In this document: piece by piece, positions 16,155-24,463 of the stretch
Numbering within the stretch: the stretch's first letter is position 1
Layout: the number at the start of each line of letters is the position of its first letter
Assembly (NCBI GenBank): GCA_964369475.1
Contig: CAYJFK010000001.1
Location: 40,771 to 104,770, forward strand
DNA: 64,000 nt
Source of the DNA: CAYJFK01 sp964369475
GTDB taxonomy: Bacteria > Bacillota > Clostridia > Oscillospirales > Feifaniaceae
Direction of reading: 5' to 3'
Notes under the pieces: model-generated
What the model was told of the DNA's origin: nothing
Databases searched by the model: none
The model's input: the letters and a program-made list of their open reading frames with translations, nothing else
Translations under genes and position numbers: made by a program

Positions 16155-17018
16155 ATGACTTCTAATGAACACTACGAGAAACTTATGGCGCTACCTGGGC
16201 TCGATGAGTTAAAGGAAACTATCGGCAAGTGGAACAAGATACTACATAACTTAAAGAGTAAAAATATCGATGCCCCACTACTAATACCAAATCTGTTTTT
16301 GAAAACAGAACCGGGTGTCGGCAAGACCTATTTCTTTCGTGTGCTTTGCGACTATCTCGATAAAGCAGGTTTTATGGATTTCTACGGTGATGTGAAGTTT
16401 TTCGAATTTTATCTTGAATATGTCCCAAGCGCTGCGCATATGTTCGAGCTAAACCGTCTGATAGAGCAAATACGAAATGCGGCAGGCTTTAGGAACGAGT
16501 ACAGAGGGCTTGTCGTTGTAGATATAACCGACTGGGCAGATAGGACAGAGGAAGATAATTTTATTAAGGTGCTGGAATATTTGTCGGCAATCGACAGCAA
16601 GGTTTTTATAATTTTCACGGCAGACAGCTTTACAGAACAGCAAATAGAAAAGGCCGAGAAGGTTCTAAACGCTTATTGTCGTATACGAACAGTGGCATTC
16701 CCATACCCAAGCAAGATTGCCTTTGCGGCATATTGCGCCAAAAGGCTTAAGAAATACAAAATTAATCTCGACCAAGGCGCACAGGATCTTCTTTGTGCAT
16801 CTATTGAAAAGCTTATGGAATCTGAGCATTTTTACGGGTACAAGACTGTCGATCTGCTCTGCCTTGACGTGGCGTTCGAGCTTAGCTCGTCGCTCGACAT
16901 TCACGGCGAGACAATAACAGCAGAGCATCTCGAGGCATTTTCTAAGGACAGCGTCTTTATCGAAAGGCTGTATTCAGCCGCCAAGATTCGCCATATCGGC
17001 TTTGGAGGGGGTATATAA
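16155..17018 (+). CDS. AAA+ ATPase (SpoVK/CbbX-like core)
   Basis: Encodes 287 residues; the ATG at 16155 follows GGAGGGT. LPGLDELKETI near the N-terminus is the usual lead-in of classical AAA+ domains. The Walker A motif is TEPGVGKTY (residues about 51-59) and the Walker B region is GLVVVDITDW, with aspartate followed by isoleucine and threonine instead of the usual DE pair. VFIIFTADS resembles sensor 1. A C-terminal helical lid is present. No membrane segment. The gene ends two bases before the VirD4-like gene, so the two products probably work together. It could load, remodel or regulate the larger ATPase; the actual target is unknown. Confidence 0.78.
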   Translation: MTSNEHYEKLMALPGLDELKETIGKWNKILHNLKSKNIDAPLLIPNLFLKTEPGVGKTYFFRVLCDYLDKAGFMDFYGDVKFFEFYLEYVPSAAHMFELNRLIEQIRNAAGFRNEYRGLVVVDITDWADRTEEDNFIKVLEYLSAIDSKVFIIFTADSFTEQQIEKAEKVLNAYCRIRTVAFPYPSKIAFAAYCAKRLKKYKINLDQGAQDLLCASIEKLMESEHFYGYKTVDLLCLDVAFELSSSLDIHGETITAEHLEAFSKDSVFIERLYSAAKIRHIGFGGGI

Positions 17019-17020
17019 CA

Positions 17021-20000
17021 ATGAGAAGTGATAACTTTAAGTTTGATAAGTACATCAACGAAAGCCACGAAACCCGTTGGGCAAATAGGGACGAGATTAT
17101 GTCCTTTACCGAAAAAGTGCCGCTCGGGGAGCAGTTTCATCCGTACTCCGGTCTTCCTATATTAAACGACGGTACAACTGCATATGTAGACGATAAAGAC
17201 CATCACAGCCTTATCTTCGGATCGACAGGTAGTAAAAAGACACGTCTGTTTTGTATGCCTACACTTAGAATAATGATAGGTGCAGGCGAGTCCTTTGTTG
17301 TTACAGACCCAAAGGGTGAGCTATACGAGCGCACTTCGGGCGCTGCTAAGGCTGCCGGGTACGATGTTATTGTGCTAAACTACCGTGACCTTGAAATGGG
17401 CGATACGTGGAATCCTCTCGCTTTGCCGTACGAGCTATACCACAGCGGCGACAAAGAGGGTGCTATAAGCCGCCTTAACGACTTTGTCAACGCAATAAGT
17501 GAAAAGAGCAGTAACCAGACGAGGGATATATTTTGGGTAAATGCCTCTCGAAGTGTCGCTCTATCCATTCTTATTACAATGCTCGACGAATGCTCGAAAG
17601 ATGAGTGTAATCTTAAGACTTTTACACATTTTTGCACAGAGTTTGCAAAGGGCACAGAGGATAAGATGATGGCTCAAGCGGCAGGAATAGACCTTGATAC
17701 TCTCGAGAAAAACTATCTTGACGAGATAATGAAGCTTGCGCCCAAAGACAGCGTTGCACGTCTTAACTACGATGGTATAGCAAACCTAAACGATCGTGGT
17801 AAGGGCGATGTACAGTCTACTTTGTTTACACTGATCGGTGTCTTTATGAGCCAAGAGGCGCTCGTTAGAAACATGAGAAAGACAAGTTTTGACATGCAGA
17901 GTCTTGGCACAAAGAAGACAGCGCTTTATTTAATAGTTCCCGACGAGCGCACAAACTATCACTTTATTGCTACAACATTTATTAAGCAGTGCTATGAAAC
18001 GCTTATCAATATGGCGCAAGAATCGCCCGACCGCATGTTGCCCGTTCGTGTTAATTTTGTGCTCGACGAATTTGCAAATATACCTGCCATTCCAGACATG
18101 CCCTCTATGATTTCAGCGGCACGTAGCAGAAATATACGCTTTTTCCTTGTGCTTCAAAGTATGCATCAGATGCGTCAGAAGTATGGGGAGGAGGCCGAGA
18201 CAATAAAGGGAAACTGTGAAAACTGGGTATTTTTGAGTAGCAAAGAAATAGATTTGCTCCAAGAGATAAGTACGCTTTGCGGCGCTGTTAACAGTTATGT
18301 TGCAGGTGGTACTTGGTCAAAGCCGCTCATCTCTGTCTCGCAACTCCAAAGACTTAGCAAAGAAAAGGGCGAGGCTCTTATATTCTGTGGTAGGCAGTAC
18401 CCCTTTATTACCGAGATGGCAGACATAGACGACTGCGACTTTAAAAGGTATGCACCGCTCGACGGCATGAAGGTAGAGCCCGGTGAGGCTGTCGGTATCG
18501 ATCCTGAAACGCTCTATTCCGAGATAGATAAAGGTATTCGTCACAAGCCATTTTCCGTTGATGTTGTAGAAAAAAAGGAAGAGCCGGTTTCGCTTAGTTG
18601 GGACGATGATGACGATTTTCGTGATTGGCTCGAAAACGACGACGATGATGAACCATATATGGCAGATGACGAGGACGATGCAGATGATGAGGACGATCAA
18701 GATGAAGAAGCGTTAGATGATGGCATACCGGAATTTGATGCACAAGACTTCTTAGACGATATAGCAACCGGCAATTATGCTATTATGGGATATTACGACA
18801 TTTTGGAAAACGATGAAGGCGAGTTTTTATTTGTTATTAAAGAAGTAACAAAAGAGAAGTTTGAAAACCCCGTCTTATACTGCGATGGCGGCGCCCATGC
18901 GGTGCTTGTCAGCGACAATGTTGCTACCGTTGTTTTGGATCATATCAATCCACAGGTTAGAGAGAAGCTTCCCGCTTGCAAAAAGGTGCTTTTTGCTTTA
19001 GTTTCTTCAGGAGATGGGGATAAAGAGGATAGTTCTATTGTTATGGAACTTGAAGTGCCTGTTAAGTATTATGACGGCATATCTGAAATCCTCGGTACGC
19101 TGATAGAACTTGACGAAGAGATTGATGATGAGGCAAGCGGTATAGTCGATGACGAGGACGATCAAGACGAGTACGACTATGATGACGACGATGATGAAGA
19201 TGTGGAATACGACGATGATGACGAGCCTTCTGACGTTATATTTGAGCGTCTTGAAAAGGCACTTGCTGCAAATGGCGATCAGTATGACTTAAATTACGGC
19301 GACATCTTCCAAATTGCAATAAACAACAATGTTATCGTTACAAAGTACTACGGCCTATATAAAAATCATGATGGCTCTTTTGTATTTATACTCGACAACA
19401 ATAGAGATACTCCGCTTAAAAAGCCGCACATGTTTACAGATGGTGAACACAACGTGCTTATGCTGAGCGAAGATTTTGAAATTGTTGTCTTTACACAAAT
19501 TCACCCCGAGGCGAGAGGGCAGATCAAAAATATCAAAGAGGCAACCGTGATATTTGCAGATCAAGACCGTGAAACAGGCGATTACGATACAGACAATGCC
19601 TATATGCAGATTACCGTTCCTGTACACTATGCAGAACTTACGAGTTACCTTGCCGACGCCATTATAAACATAGAAGAAGGTGAAGACGGCATTGAATCGG
19701 AGGACACACCCGACGATGGGAGTGGATATGTTGTAGGTAGCACTGAAAACTCCTTAGAAGAAACAGAGAGCTCGGACATTCTTATGAAAAGGATAAGCGA
19801 GATGCTCGAGGGCGGCGATGTAGAGCCTGATATGGATGATTTCCTCTCGATTGCTCTCAACAACGGCGTTATTGTTGCCGACTACTATGGGCTCTCCGAA
19901 AAGACAGATGGTAGCTTTGTCTTTGTGCTCGACAACGACACAGAGATAAATCCTAAGCAGTGCCGAATGATAACAGATGGTGGCAGACACCTTGTTATGC

Positions 20001-20257
20001 TTAGTGAAGATTTCGAGATGGTTATTTTTGTCGATATTCACAAAGATGCAAGAAAGCCCATATCAGAGCTCGATAAGGTAATAATGGTATTTGCAGATTA
20101 CGACGAGCAGACAGAGGAGTACGACATGGAAAATCATCACTCCTCCTTCTATGTGCCGATACTAAAGTATAGGGGAACATCTTCTCTTGCCAAGATTATA
20201 ATAGATGTAGAGAGAGAAGTTGAGCAAGAACTTGCAGAGGAAGCCGGGGACATTTAA
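17021..20257 (+). CDS. Soluble VirD4/TraG-like ATPase with acidic three-repeat C-terminal extension
   Basis: Encodes 1078 residues. Residues 60-510 match type IV coupling ATPases: FVVTDPKGELYERT, TWNPLALPYELY, the Walker B stretch NFVLDEFANIPAIPDM (about 345-358) and FFLVLQSMHQMRQKYG. The P-loop is GSTGSKKT (67-74), with Lys at the position normally Gly. Coupling proteins usually begin with membrane helices; none is present here. After an acidic linker (528-567) come three related modules at about 566-700, 735-885 and 915-1065, each with a YYG/YYD segment, an FVF-like strand, TDG or CDGG, and a VIF/LFA strand. DNA coupling is the family function, but no relaxase or VirB4 gene is nearby, so the cargo is uncertain. 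Confidence 0.82.
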   Translation: MRSDNFKFDKYINESHETRWANRDEIMSFTEKVPLGEQFHPYSGLPILNDGTTAYVDDKDHHSLIFGSTGSKKTRLFCMPTLRIMIGAGESFVVTDPKGELYERTSGAAKAAGYDVIVLNYRDLEMGDTWNPLALPYELYHSGDKEGAISRLNDFVNAISEKSSNQTRDIFWVNASRSVALSILITMLDECSKDECNLKTFTHFCTEFAKGTEDKMMAQAAGIDLDTLEKNYLDEIMKLAPKDSVARLNYDGIANLNDRGKGDVQSTLFTLIGVFMSQEALVRNMRKTSFDMQSLGTKKTALYLIVPDERTNYHFIATTFIKQCYETLINMAQESPDRMLPVRVNFVLDEFANIPAIPDMPSMISAARSRNIRFFLVLQSMHQMRQKYGEEAETIKGNCENWVFLSSKEIDLLQEISTLCGAVNSYVAGGTWSKPLISVSQLQRLSKEKGEALIFCGRQYPFITEMADIDDCDFKRYAPLDGMKVEPGEAVGIDPETLYSEIDKGIRHKPFSVDVVEKKEEPVSLSWDDDDDFRDWLENDDDDEPYMADDEDDADDEDDQDEEALDDGIPEFDAQDFLDDIATGNYAIMGYYDILENDEGEFLFVIKEVTKEKFENPVLYCDGGAHAVLVSDNVATVVLDHINPQVREKLPACKKVLFALVSSGDGDKEDSSIVMELEVPVKYYDGISEILGTLIELDEEIDDEASGIVDDEDDQDEYDYDDDDDEDVEYDDDDEPSDVIFERLEKALAANGDQYDLNYGDIFQIAINNNVIVTKYYGLYKNHDGSFVFILDNNRDTPLKKPHMFTDGEHNVLMLSEDFEIVVFTQIHPEARGQIKNIKEATVIFADQDRETGDYDTDNAYMQITVPVHYAELTSYLADAIINIEEGEDGIESEDTPDDGSGYVVGSTENSLEETESSDILMKRISEMLEGGDVEPDMDDFLSIALNNGVIVADYYGLSEKTDGSFVFVLDNDTEINPKQCRMITDGGRHLVMLSEDFEMVIFVDIHKDARKPISELDKVIMVFADYDEQTEEYDMENHHSSFYVPILKYRGTSSLAKIIIDVEREVEQELAEEAGDI

Positions 20258-20260
20258 AGG

Positions 20261-20301
20261 CTTCTCACACCCCTTGTCAAGATGACAAGGGGTGTGAGAA
20301 G
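20261..20301 (+). other. Perfect 19-bp hairpin in the operon between VirD4-like and VWA genes
   Basis: 20261-20279 is the exact reverse complement of 20283-20301, with loop AGA. No T-run follows (AAAGGATAAAAG), so it is not a standard terminator. It starts three bases after the VirD4-like stop and ends 37 bases before the VWA start. Possible roles are mRNA end protection, partial termination or separation of expression levels. Confidence 0.85.
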
Positions 20302-20338
20302 AAAGGATAAAAGTATTTAGTGAGAAAAGGAGAAAACA

Positions 20339-21037
20339 ATGGAACAAGAAGTATTCAGATCGGGTGAAGGCATGATGCCTGCATCTCTTAACGACCAGCA
20401 TTTAGCCTGTGTGCTACTGCTCGACACATCTACCTCGATGGAGGACGGCAATGCAATAGGGCTACTTAACGATGCCGTTAACACCTTCCGTGTGCAGTGC
20501 AAGCAAGACGATGCACTAATGAGAGGGCTTGACATTGCAGTTGTTTCATTTGCAAGCGATGTTAATATTCTTCAGCAGTTTGTTCCCATTGCTCATATGG
20601 AGATACCAAGACTTGAGGCAAACGGGCAAACCGCTATGGGAGCAGGCATTGATTTAGCGCTCGACCTTGTAGAGCAGCGCAAGGCAGATTATAAGGACTT
20701 GGGCGTGCCCTATCACAGGCCGTGGATATTCATGATAACAGACGGCGCACCAAACGACGACTACGAGCCTGCTTTTGCAAGGTTAAAGGAAATGCAAGAG
20801 CTAAAGAAGGTCGAGATGTGGGCGGTAGGCGTGCCGGGGTTTGATAAAGAAATTCTACTTTCGCTTACAGAGCGTGTTATTGCACTCGACAATAACCTTA
20901 ACTTTGCAGGCCTCTTTGAGTGGCTCTCGACCTCGCTATCGGTTAAAACCAATTCCAAGCCGACAGATGGTGTTAAGTACAGCAACCTACCCGACGGTAG
21001 CAGTGTAGTTCCTCCTGACTCTTGGGGTCGCCCCTAA
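20339..21037 (+). CDS. TerY-like von Willebrand factor A (VWA) domain protein
   Basis: Encodes 232 residues; the ATG follows AAAGGAGAAAACA. The VWA fold occupies residues 20-205 and has a complete metal-ion-dependent adhesion site: DTSTS, the threonine in NGQTAMG, and the aspartate in MITDGAP. VWPF-type features such as EMWAVGVPGFD are typical of TerY-like cytosolic VWA proteins. These bind partners through a metal ion. The stop overlaps the next start by one base (TAATG). Neighbouring PP2C and kinase genes make the TerY-P triad described for tellurite-resistance-type stress systems. The short C-terminal tail after 205 is proline and serine rich. Confidence 0.88.
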   Translation: MEQEVFRSGEGMMPASLNDQHLACVLLLDTSTSMEDGNAIGLLNDAVNTFRVQCKQDDALMRGLDIAVVSFASDVNILQQFVPIAHMEIPRLEANGQTAMGAGIDLALDLVEQRKADYKDLGVPYHRPWIFMITDGAPNDDYEPAFARLKEMQELKKVEMWAVGVPGFDKEILLSLTERVIALDNNLNFAGLFEWLSTSLSVKTNSKPTDGVKYSNLPDGSSVVPPDSWGRP

Positions 21038-22101
21038 TGAGCTTTATCGAGAGCATATCGGGATACAGCTTTTCCTTGATTGGAAGAAGCCATAAAAAGA
21101 AAGGTACAGTCTGCCAAGATGCCTCTGTTGTGGCGAAAATCGGCAGGCTGTGCCTACTTGCCGTTGCAGATGGTGTCGGCAGTGCACCTCAGTCGGAAAA
21201 AGGATCGGCGCTTGCTATAAAATCGGTGCTCGACCTTTGCACTGCAGAGATAAAAGGGGAGGAGGACTCCTTTGCTCTGGCAGACATTCTAAAGCAGAGC
21301 TTTAACAAGGCTCTTGACGAAATTGAAGCACTTGCAAAGGCAGAGGGAAATAAGGTCGGCGACTACACAACAACTCTAACTGCCTGCCTATACGACGGCG
21401 AGAGGGTCGTTGTAGGCCATGTCGGCGACGGTGGTGTTATAGCGGTCGATAGCGAAGGGTATCACCACTCGCTTACAAAGGTACAAAAGGGCGAGGCGCA
21501 TAACGAGGTCTATCCGCTACCTGTAAGGGAGAAGTGGGTCTTTGAAGTTATGAGCGGCAGTTTCGATGCTGTTATACTGCTTACAGATGGCCTGCTCGAT
21601 GCCGCCATGCCTCCTATTATGGCAAAGAAAGAGGAGAATATATACAGGCGATTTGTAACTATGTTTTTGCCTTATAAAAATCTACCGCAAGCCGAGGTGA
21701 AACATGAGCAGGTCGATAAAGCGCCGATAGTTTATTCAAATAAAGAGATAGACTCTACTAAAAAGGCTACGGAAGCTGAGAAGTTACAAGAAACTAAAAG
21801 TAAAGAAGTAGAGCCTACAAGCAAAGACCAAATGCAAGATGCTCCGCTCTTTTCAAACGAAGTAGGGGAGAACGATATGTTGTCGGCCGTCGTTAAAACT
21901 ATAAGCTTAGAACGTTACAGCTACGTAACGGACGATATATCAGCGGCTGTCGCATATAGGACTGACAAAGAGCTTAAAATTCCAAGCGAGAGCTATTTTA
22001 AAGAGCCCGATTGGGACAAAATGAAAGAGGACTTGTTTAAAAAGCTCTATCCATCCCTTCTTGTAAAGGAGGAAAAGGCAAATGCTGCTGAAAAACCTTA
22101 G
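21037..22101 (+). CDS. PP2C family protein phosphatase
   Basis: Encodes 354 residues, starting MSFIESISGYSFSLIGRSH from the ATG at 21037, which overlaps the VWA stop. Metal-binding PP2C motifs are present: CQDA near residue 30, VADGVGSA, TTLTACLYDG, VGHVGDGG, LLTDGLLD and near the end DDISAAVAY. A charged, lysine/glutamate-rich insert (about 220-275) separates the LLTDGLLD part from the terminal DD motif, unusual for minimal PP2C domains. The enzyme should remove phosphate from Ser/Thr in a manganese- or magnesium-dependent manner; the neighbouring kinase, VWA or ATPase are likely substrates. The 3' end overlaps the kinase gene by 20 bases, implying coupled translation. Confidence 0.9.
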   Translation: MSFIESISGYSFSLIGRSHKKKGTVCQDASVVAKIGRLCLLAVADGVGSAPQSEKGSALAIKSVLDLCTAEIKGEEDSFALADILKQSFNKALDEIEALAKAEGNKVGDYTTTLTACLYDGERVVVGHVGDGGVIAVDSEGYHHSLTKVQKGEAHNEVYPLPVREKWVFEVMSGSFDAVILLTDGLLDAAMPPIMAKKEENIYRRFVTMFLPYKNLPQAEVKHEQVDKAPIVYSNKEIDSTKKATEAEKLQETKSKEVEPTSKDQMQDAPLFSNEVGENDMLSAVVKTISLERYSYVTDDISAAVAYRTDKELKIPSESYFKEPDWDKMKEDLFKKLYPSLLVKEEKANAAEKP

Positions 22102-24280
22102 TCAGCACAATGTGAAGGTCGAAGACAAATACTTTAACAAGGGCGGCGAAGGCAGTATTCACAATGTGCTGGGCGACCCTTCTGTTGTTGCCAAGATATA
22201 TCATCCAAAGGGCAGAACAAAGGAAAAAGAACAAAAGCTTCGTGCCATGATTCAAAGTCCACCCACAGGAAAGGTGGCAAGTCAAATTGCATGGCCGAAG
22301 GATGTTCTTTACAGCCCATCGGGTGAATTTATGGGGTTTCTTATGCCGAAGATTAGGAATTCGGTAGAGATAAGTCAGATATATTCTTACGACAACAGAA
22401 ACAAATACTACTATGCTTTTTTTGTTAAGGTGGCACAAAATCTCTGTGCAGCAGTTGGGGCTGTTCACAGTAGCGGACATGTGTGCGGCGATTTAAATCA
22501 TGCAAACATATATGTAGATCCAAAAACAGCGCTTGTTACGCTTATAGACACAGACTCCTACGAGATTACATCTAAGGACGGCAAGCGGTACAGGTGCCCT
22601 GTTTGTATTGCCGAGTATGTTCCGGCAGAGATTAACAATCTACTTAATAAAGGCGAGAATTTGCGTCATACAAAAGAGGAGACATTTTCTACTTATACCG
22701 ATAATTTCGCAGTAGGTATACATGTCTTTAAACTGCTTATGAATGGTGCGCATCCCTTCGCTTGCAGAGTTATAGACAAGAACTACAACGGCCCTGACTT
22801 TACACTTGTAAACAACATTGTAGATGGGCTTTTTCCATATGTCGAAGGGGTGAAATATGTCGCCCCACCCAAATATGTGCCCGATATAAATTCGTTTCCG
22901 GAGAGTTTAAAAGAGCTTATGCTTAAGGCATTTAACGGAAGGCGGAGATATTTAAGGAACAGGCCGACCATACAAGAATGGTACGACGAGCTTGAAATAC
23001 TGGAAGACTCTCTTGTTAAATGCACAGATAACGGTATGCACTCATATTACAAGGAAAATGTAAGTTGCCCTCTTTGCGAGTGCGAAAGTAGGATGAATAG
23101 AGTTGTCGTAAATCCTCGACCTGTTATTGTAAAACCTATTAAAAATGGTGTTACGGTAGGCGTGGGAGTAGGTACAACAGGTGGCGGATATGTAGGCACC
23201 GGTGGTAATATAGGCACCGGCGGTGGCGGATATATAGGCGGCGGTGGTAATATAGGCACCGGTGGTGGCGGTAATATTGGTACCGGTGGCGGTACCGGTA
23301 GCAGGGGCATTATTAGTGTCCTTTTACAGCGTATCGGCGGCATTGGCAATTTTTTATTGTCGGCAATAATCCTTGTTTTTACAGCTCCTGTACTTGTTTT
23401 TAAATTTTTAGGAACATACACTTTTGGTATAATTTTTGGTGTAGCTTCGTGGGCTGCGGTACAATACGGCGTTTATTATGCTATGTCTTTTGTTACGCTC
23501 GATGAGTGGTGGGGCCCTATATTAAGAGGGGCCGTTTCGATTATAGCTCTATTTATACCGTTATTTTTAAGTATGATAAGAGAAATGATATTCGGCTTGA
23601 GCCTTCTTGATTTTTTCGATGCGGTCGACAATGTATATGTACATGCTTGGATTCCAGCGATAGTAATATATCCGATTATCTGGGTAGTAAGATATTTTTC
23701 AAACAGGCAAGAAGCGGGAGAGAGCGGCGCAGTTACCTCATTTTTTGCAGGTCTTGGCGATTTTTTCGCAAATATAGGCAGTTCGATTTCAACATTTGTA
23801 TCAGGTCTTAGCACAGATGGTATGTTTACGGGCACTCCTACGTGGACTATAATTGCAGGCGGTGTTGTTGCTTTAATAGTGCTAATAGCAATTTTTAAAT
23901 CCTTTATGGGCTTTGTTGTAGGCATTGCCGTATGGTCGGGGTTTCAAGTTTTCGCAATGTGGGCATTCGAGGCGCTCAGCCCCGGAGTTTGGTGGTGGTG
24001 GTTTGTAGGTCTTATTGTTATGGGATTTGCGCCATACATTCCGCTTTGGATATGCTATTTTATAGAAAGTGCATTTATTCCGATTAGCGACTTTTGGGAC
24101 AATATGTGTCTTGTAATGAATTTTAGCCCTTTCCTTGCCATAATCGGATATGGCGGCACAGCGCTTGTGTCGGTATGGGGTACAGGTCTTTTGAATGTGA
24201 TTATAACCCCAATACTTGCTTGCGCCCCTGCGGTATTTGTATTTTCGAAAATGCCTGATGCCACAATGGATTTGATATAG
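22082..24280 (+). CDS. Membrane-anchored Ser/Thr kinase-like protein of the TerY-P triad
   Basis: Encodes 732 residues; the ATG lies inside the PP2C gene, after AAAGGAGG. Residues 15-300 are kinase-like: glycine loop GGEGS, VVAKIYHP with the ATP lysine, VCGDLNHANIYV (Asp near 137) in place of HRD, and IDTDSYE in place of DFG. These variants are usual in triad kinases. A zinc-knuckle-like segment with H-SYY and CPLCEC follows near 318-332. Residues 345-400 are a glycine-rich, tandem-repeat linker (GGNIGTGGGG units). The rest has about eight membrane helices. The kinase is thus tethered to the cell membrane, with the kinase domain probably cytosolic. Activity depends on the untested substitute motifs. 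Confidence 0.82.
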   Translation: MLLKNLSQHNVKVEDKYFNKGGEGSIHNVLGDPSVVAKIYHPKGRTKEKEQKLRAMIQSPPTGKVASQIAWPKDVLYSPSGEFMGFLMPKIRNSVEISQIYSYDNRNKYYYAFFVKVAQNLCAAVGAVHSSGHVCGDLNHANIYVDPKTALVTLIDTDSYEITSKDGKRYRCPVCIAEYVPAEINNLLNKGENLRHTKEETFSTYTDNFAVGIHVFKLLMNGAHPFACRVIDKNYNGPDFTLVNNIVDGLFPYVEGVKYVAPPKYVPDINSFPESLKELMLKAFNGRRRYLRNRPTIQEWYDELEILEDSLVKCTDNGMHSYYKENVSCPLCECESRMNRVVVNPRPVIVKPIKNGVTVGVGVGTTGGGYVGTGGNIGTGGGGYIGGGGNIGTGGGGNIGTGGGTGSRGIISVLLQRIGGIGNFLLSAIILVFTAPVLVFKFLGTYTFGIIFGVASWAAVQYGVYYAMSFVTLDEWWGPILRGAVSIIALFIPLFLSMIREMIFGLSLLDFFDAVDNVYVHAWIPAIVIYPIIWVVRYFSNRQEAGESGAVTSFFAGLGDFFANIGSSISTFVSGLSTDGMFTGTPTWTIIAGGVVALIVLIAIFKSFMGFVVGIAVWSGFQVFAMWAFEALSPGVWWWWFVGLIVMGFAPYIPLWICYFIESAFIPISDFWDNMCLVMNFSPFLAIIGYGGTALVSVWGTGLLNVIITPILACAPAVFVFSKMPDATMDLI

Positions 24281-24294
24281 TTTTTTGCTTTATT

Positions 24295-24352
24295 AAAACC
24301 GCAGTTTGTGAGTTACTATCGATCGCAATTCGGTTACACAAACTGCAGTTTT
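24295..24352 (+). terminator. Long inverted repeat after the kinase gene
   Basis: 16-base arms 24295-24310 and 24337-24352 are reverse complements with one mismatch, loop 26 bases. There is no strong T-run after the second arm beyond TTTT, so it is a possible terminator or a transfer/insertion scar. Confidence 0.5.
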
Positions 24353-24395
24353 AAGAAGAAATTTACACTCAAGCCTCTTTTTTATAACTATTTTG

Positions 24396-24424
24396 TTGAC
24401 AACCTATGTGAATAATGATAAAAT
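24396..24424 (+). promoter_or_regulatory. Sigma-A promoter of the lipoprotein gene
   Basis: Perfect TTGACA (24396-24401), 17-base spacer and TAAAAT (24419-24424), 40 bases before the start codon. This separates the lipoprotein and DUF4261 genes transcriptionally from the kinase operon. Confidence 0.7.
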
Positions 24425-24463
24425 ATTATGTATATATTACTATTTGCAAAAGAGGTGATATTT

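Noticed and set aside
23150..23310. CRISPR-like or satellite repeat
   Set aside because: The GGTGG/ATAGGCACCGG repeats are in frame and encode the glycine-rich linker of the kinase; there are no spacers.
15884..24280. An integrative and conjugative element
   Set aside because: Only a VirD4-like gene is present; no relaxase, VirB4, lytic transglycosylase, integrase or excisionase is seen, and the rest of the operon is not conjugation-like.
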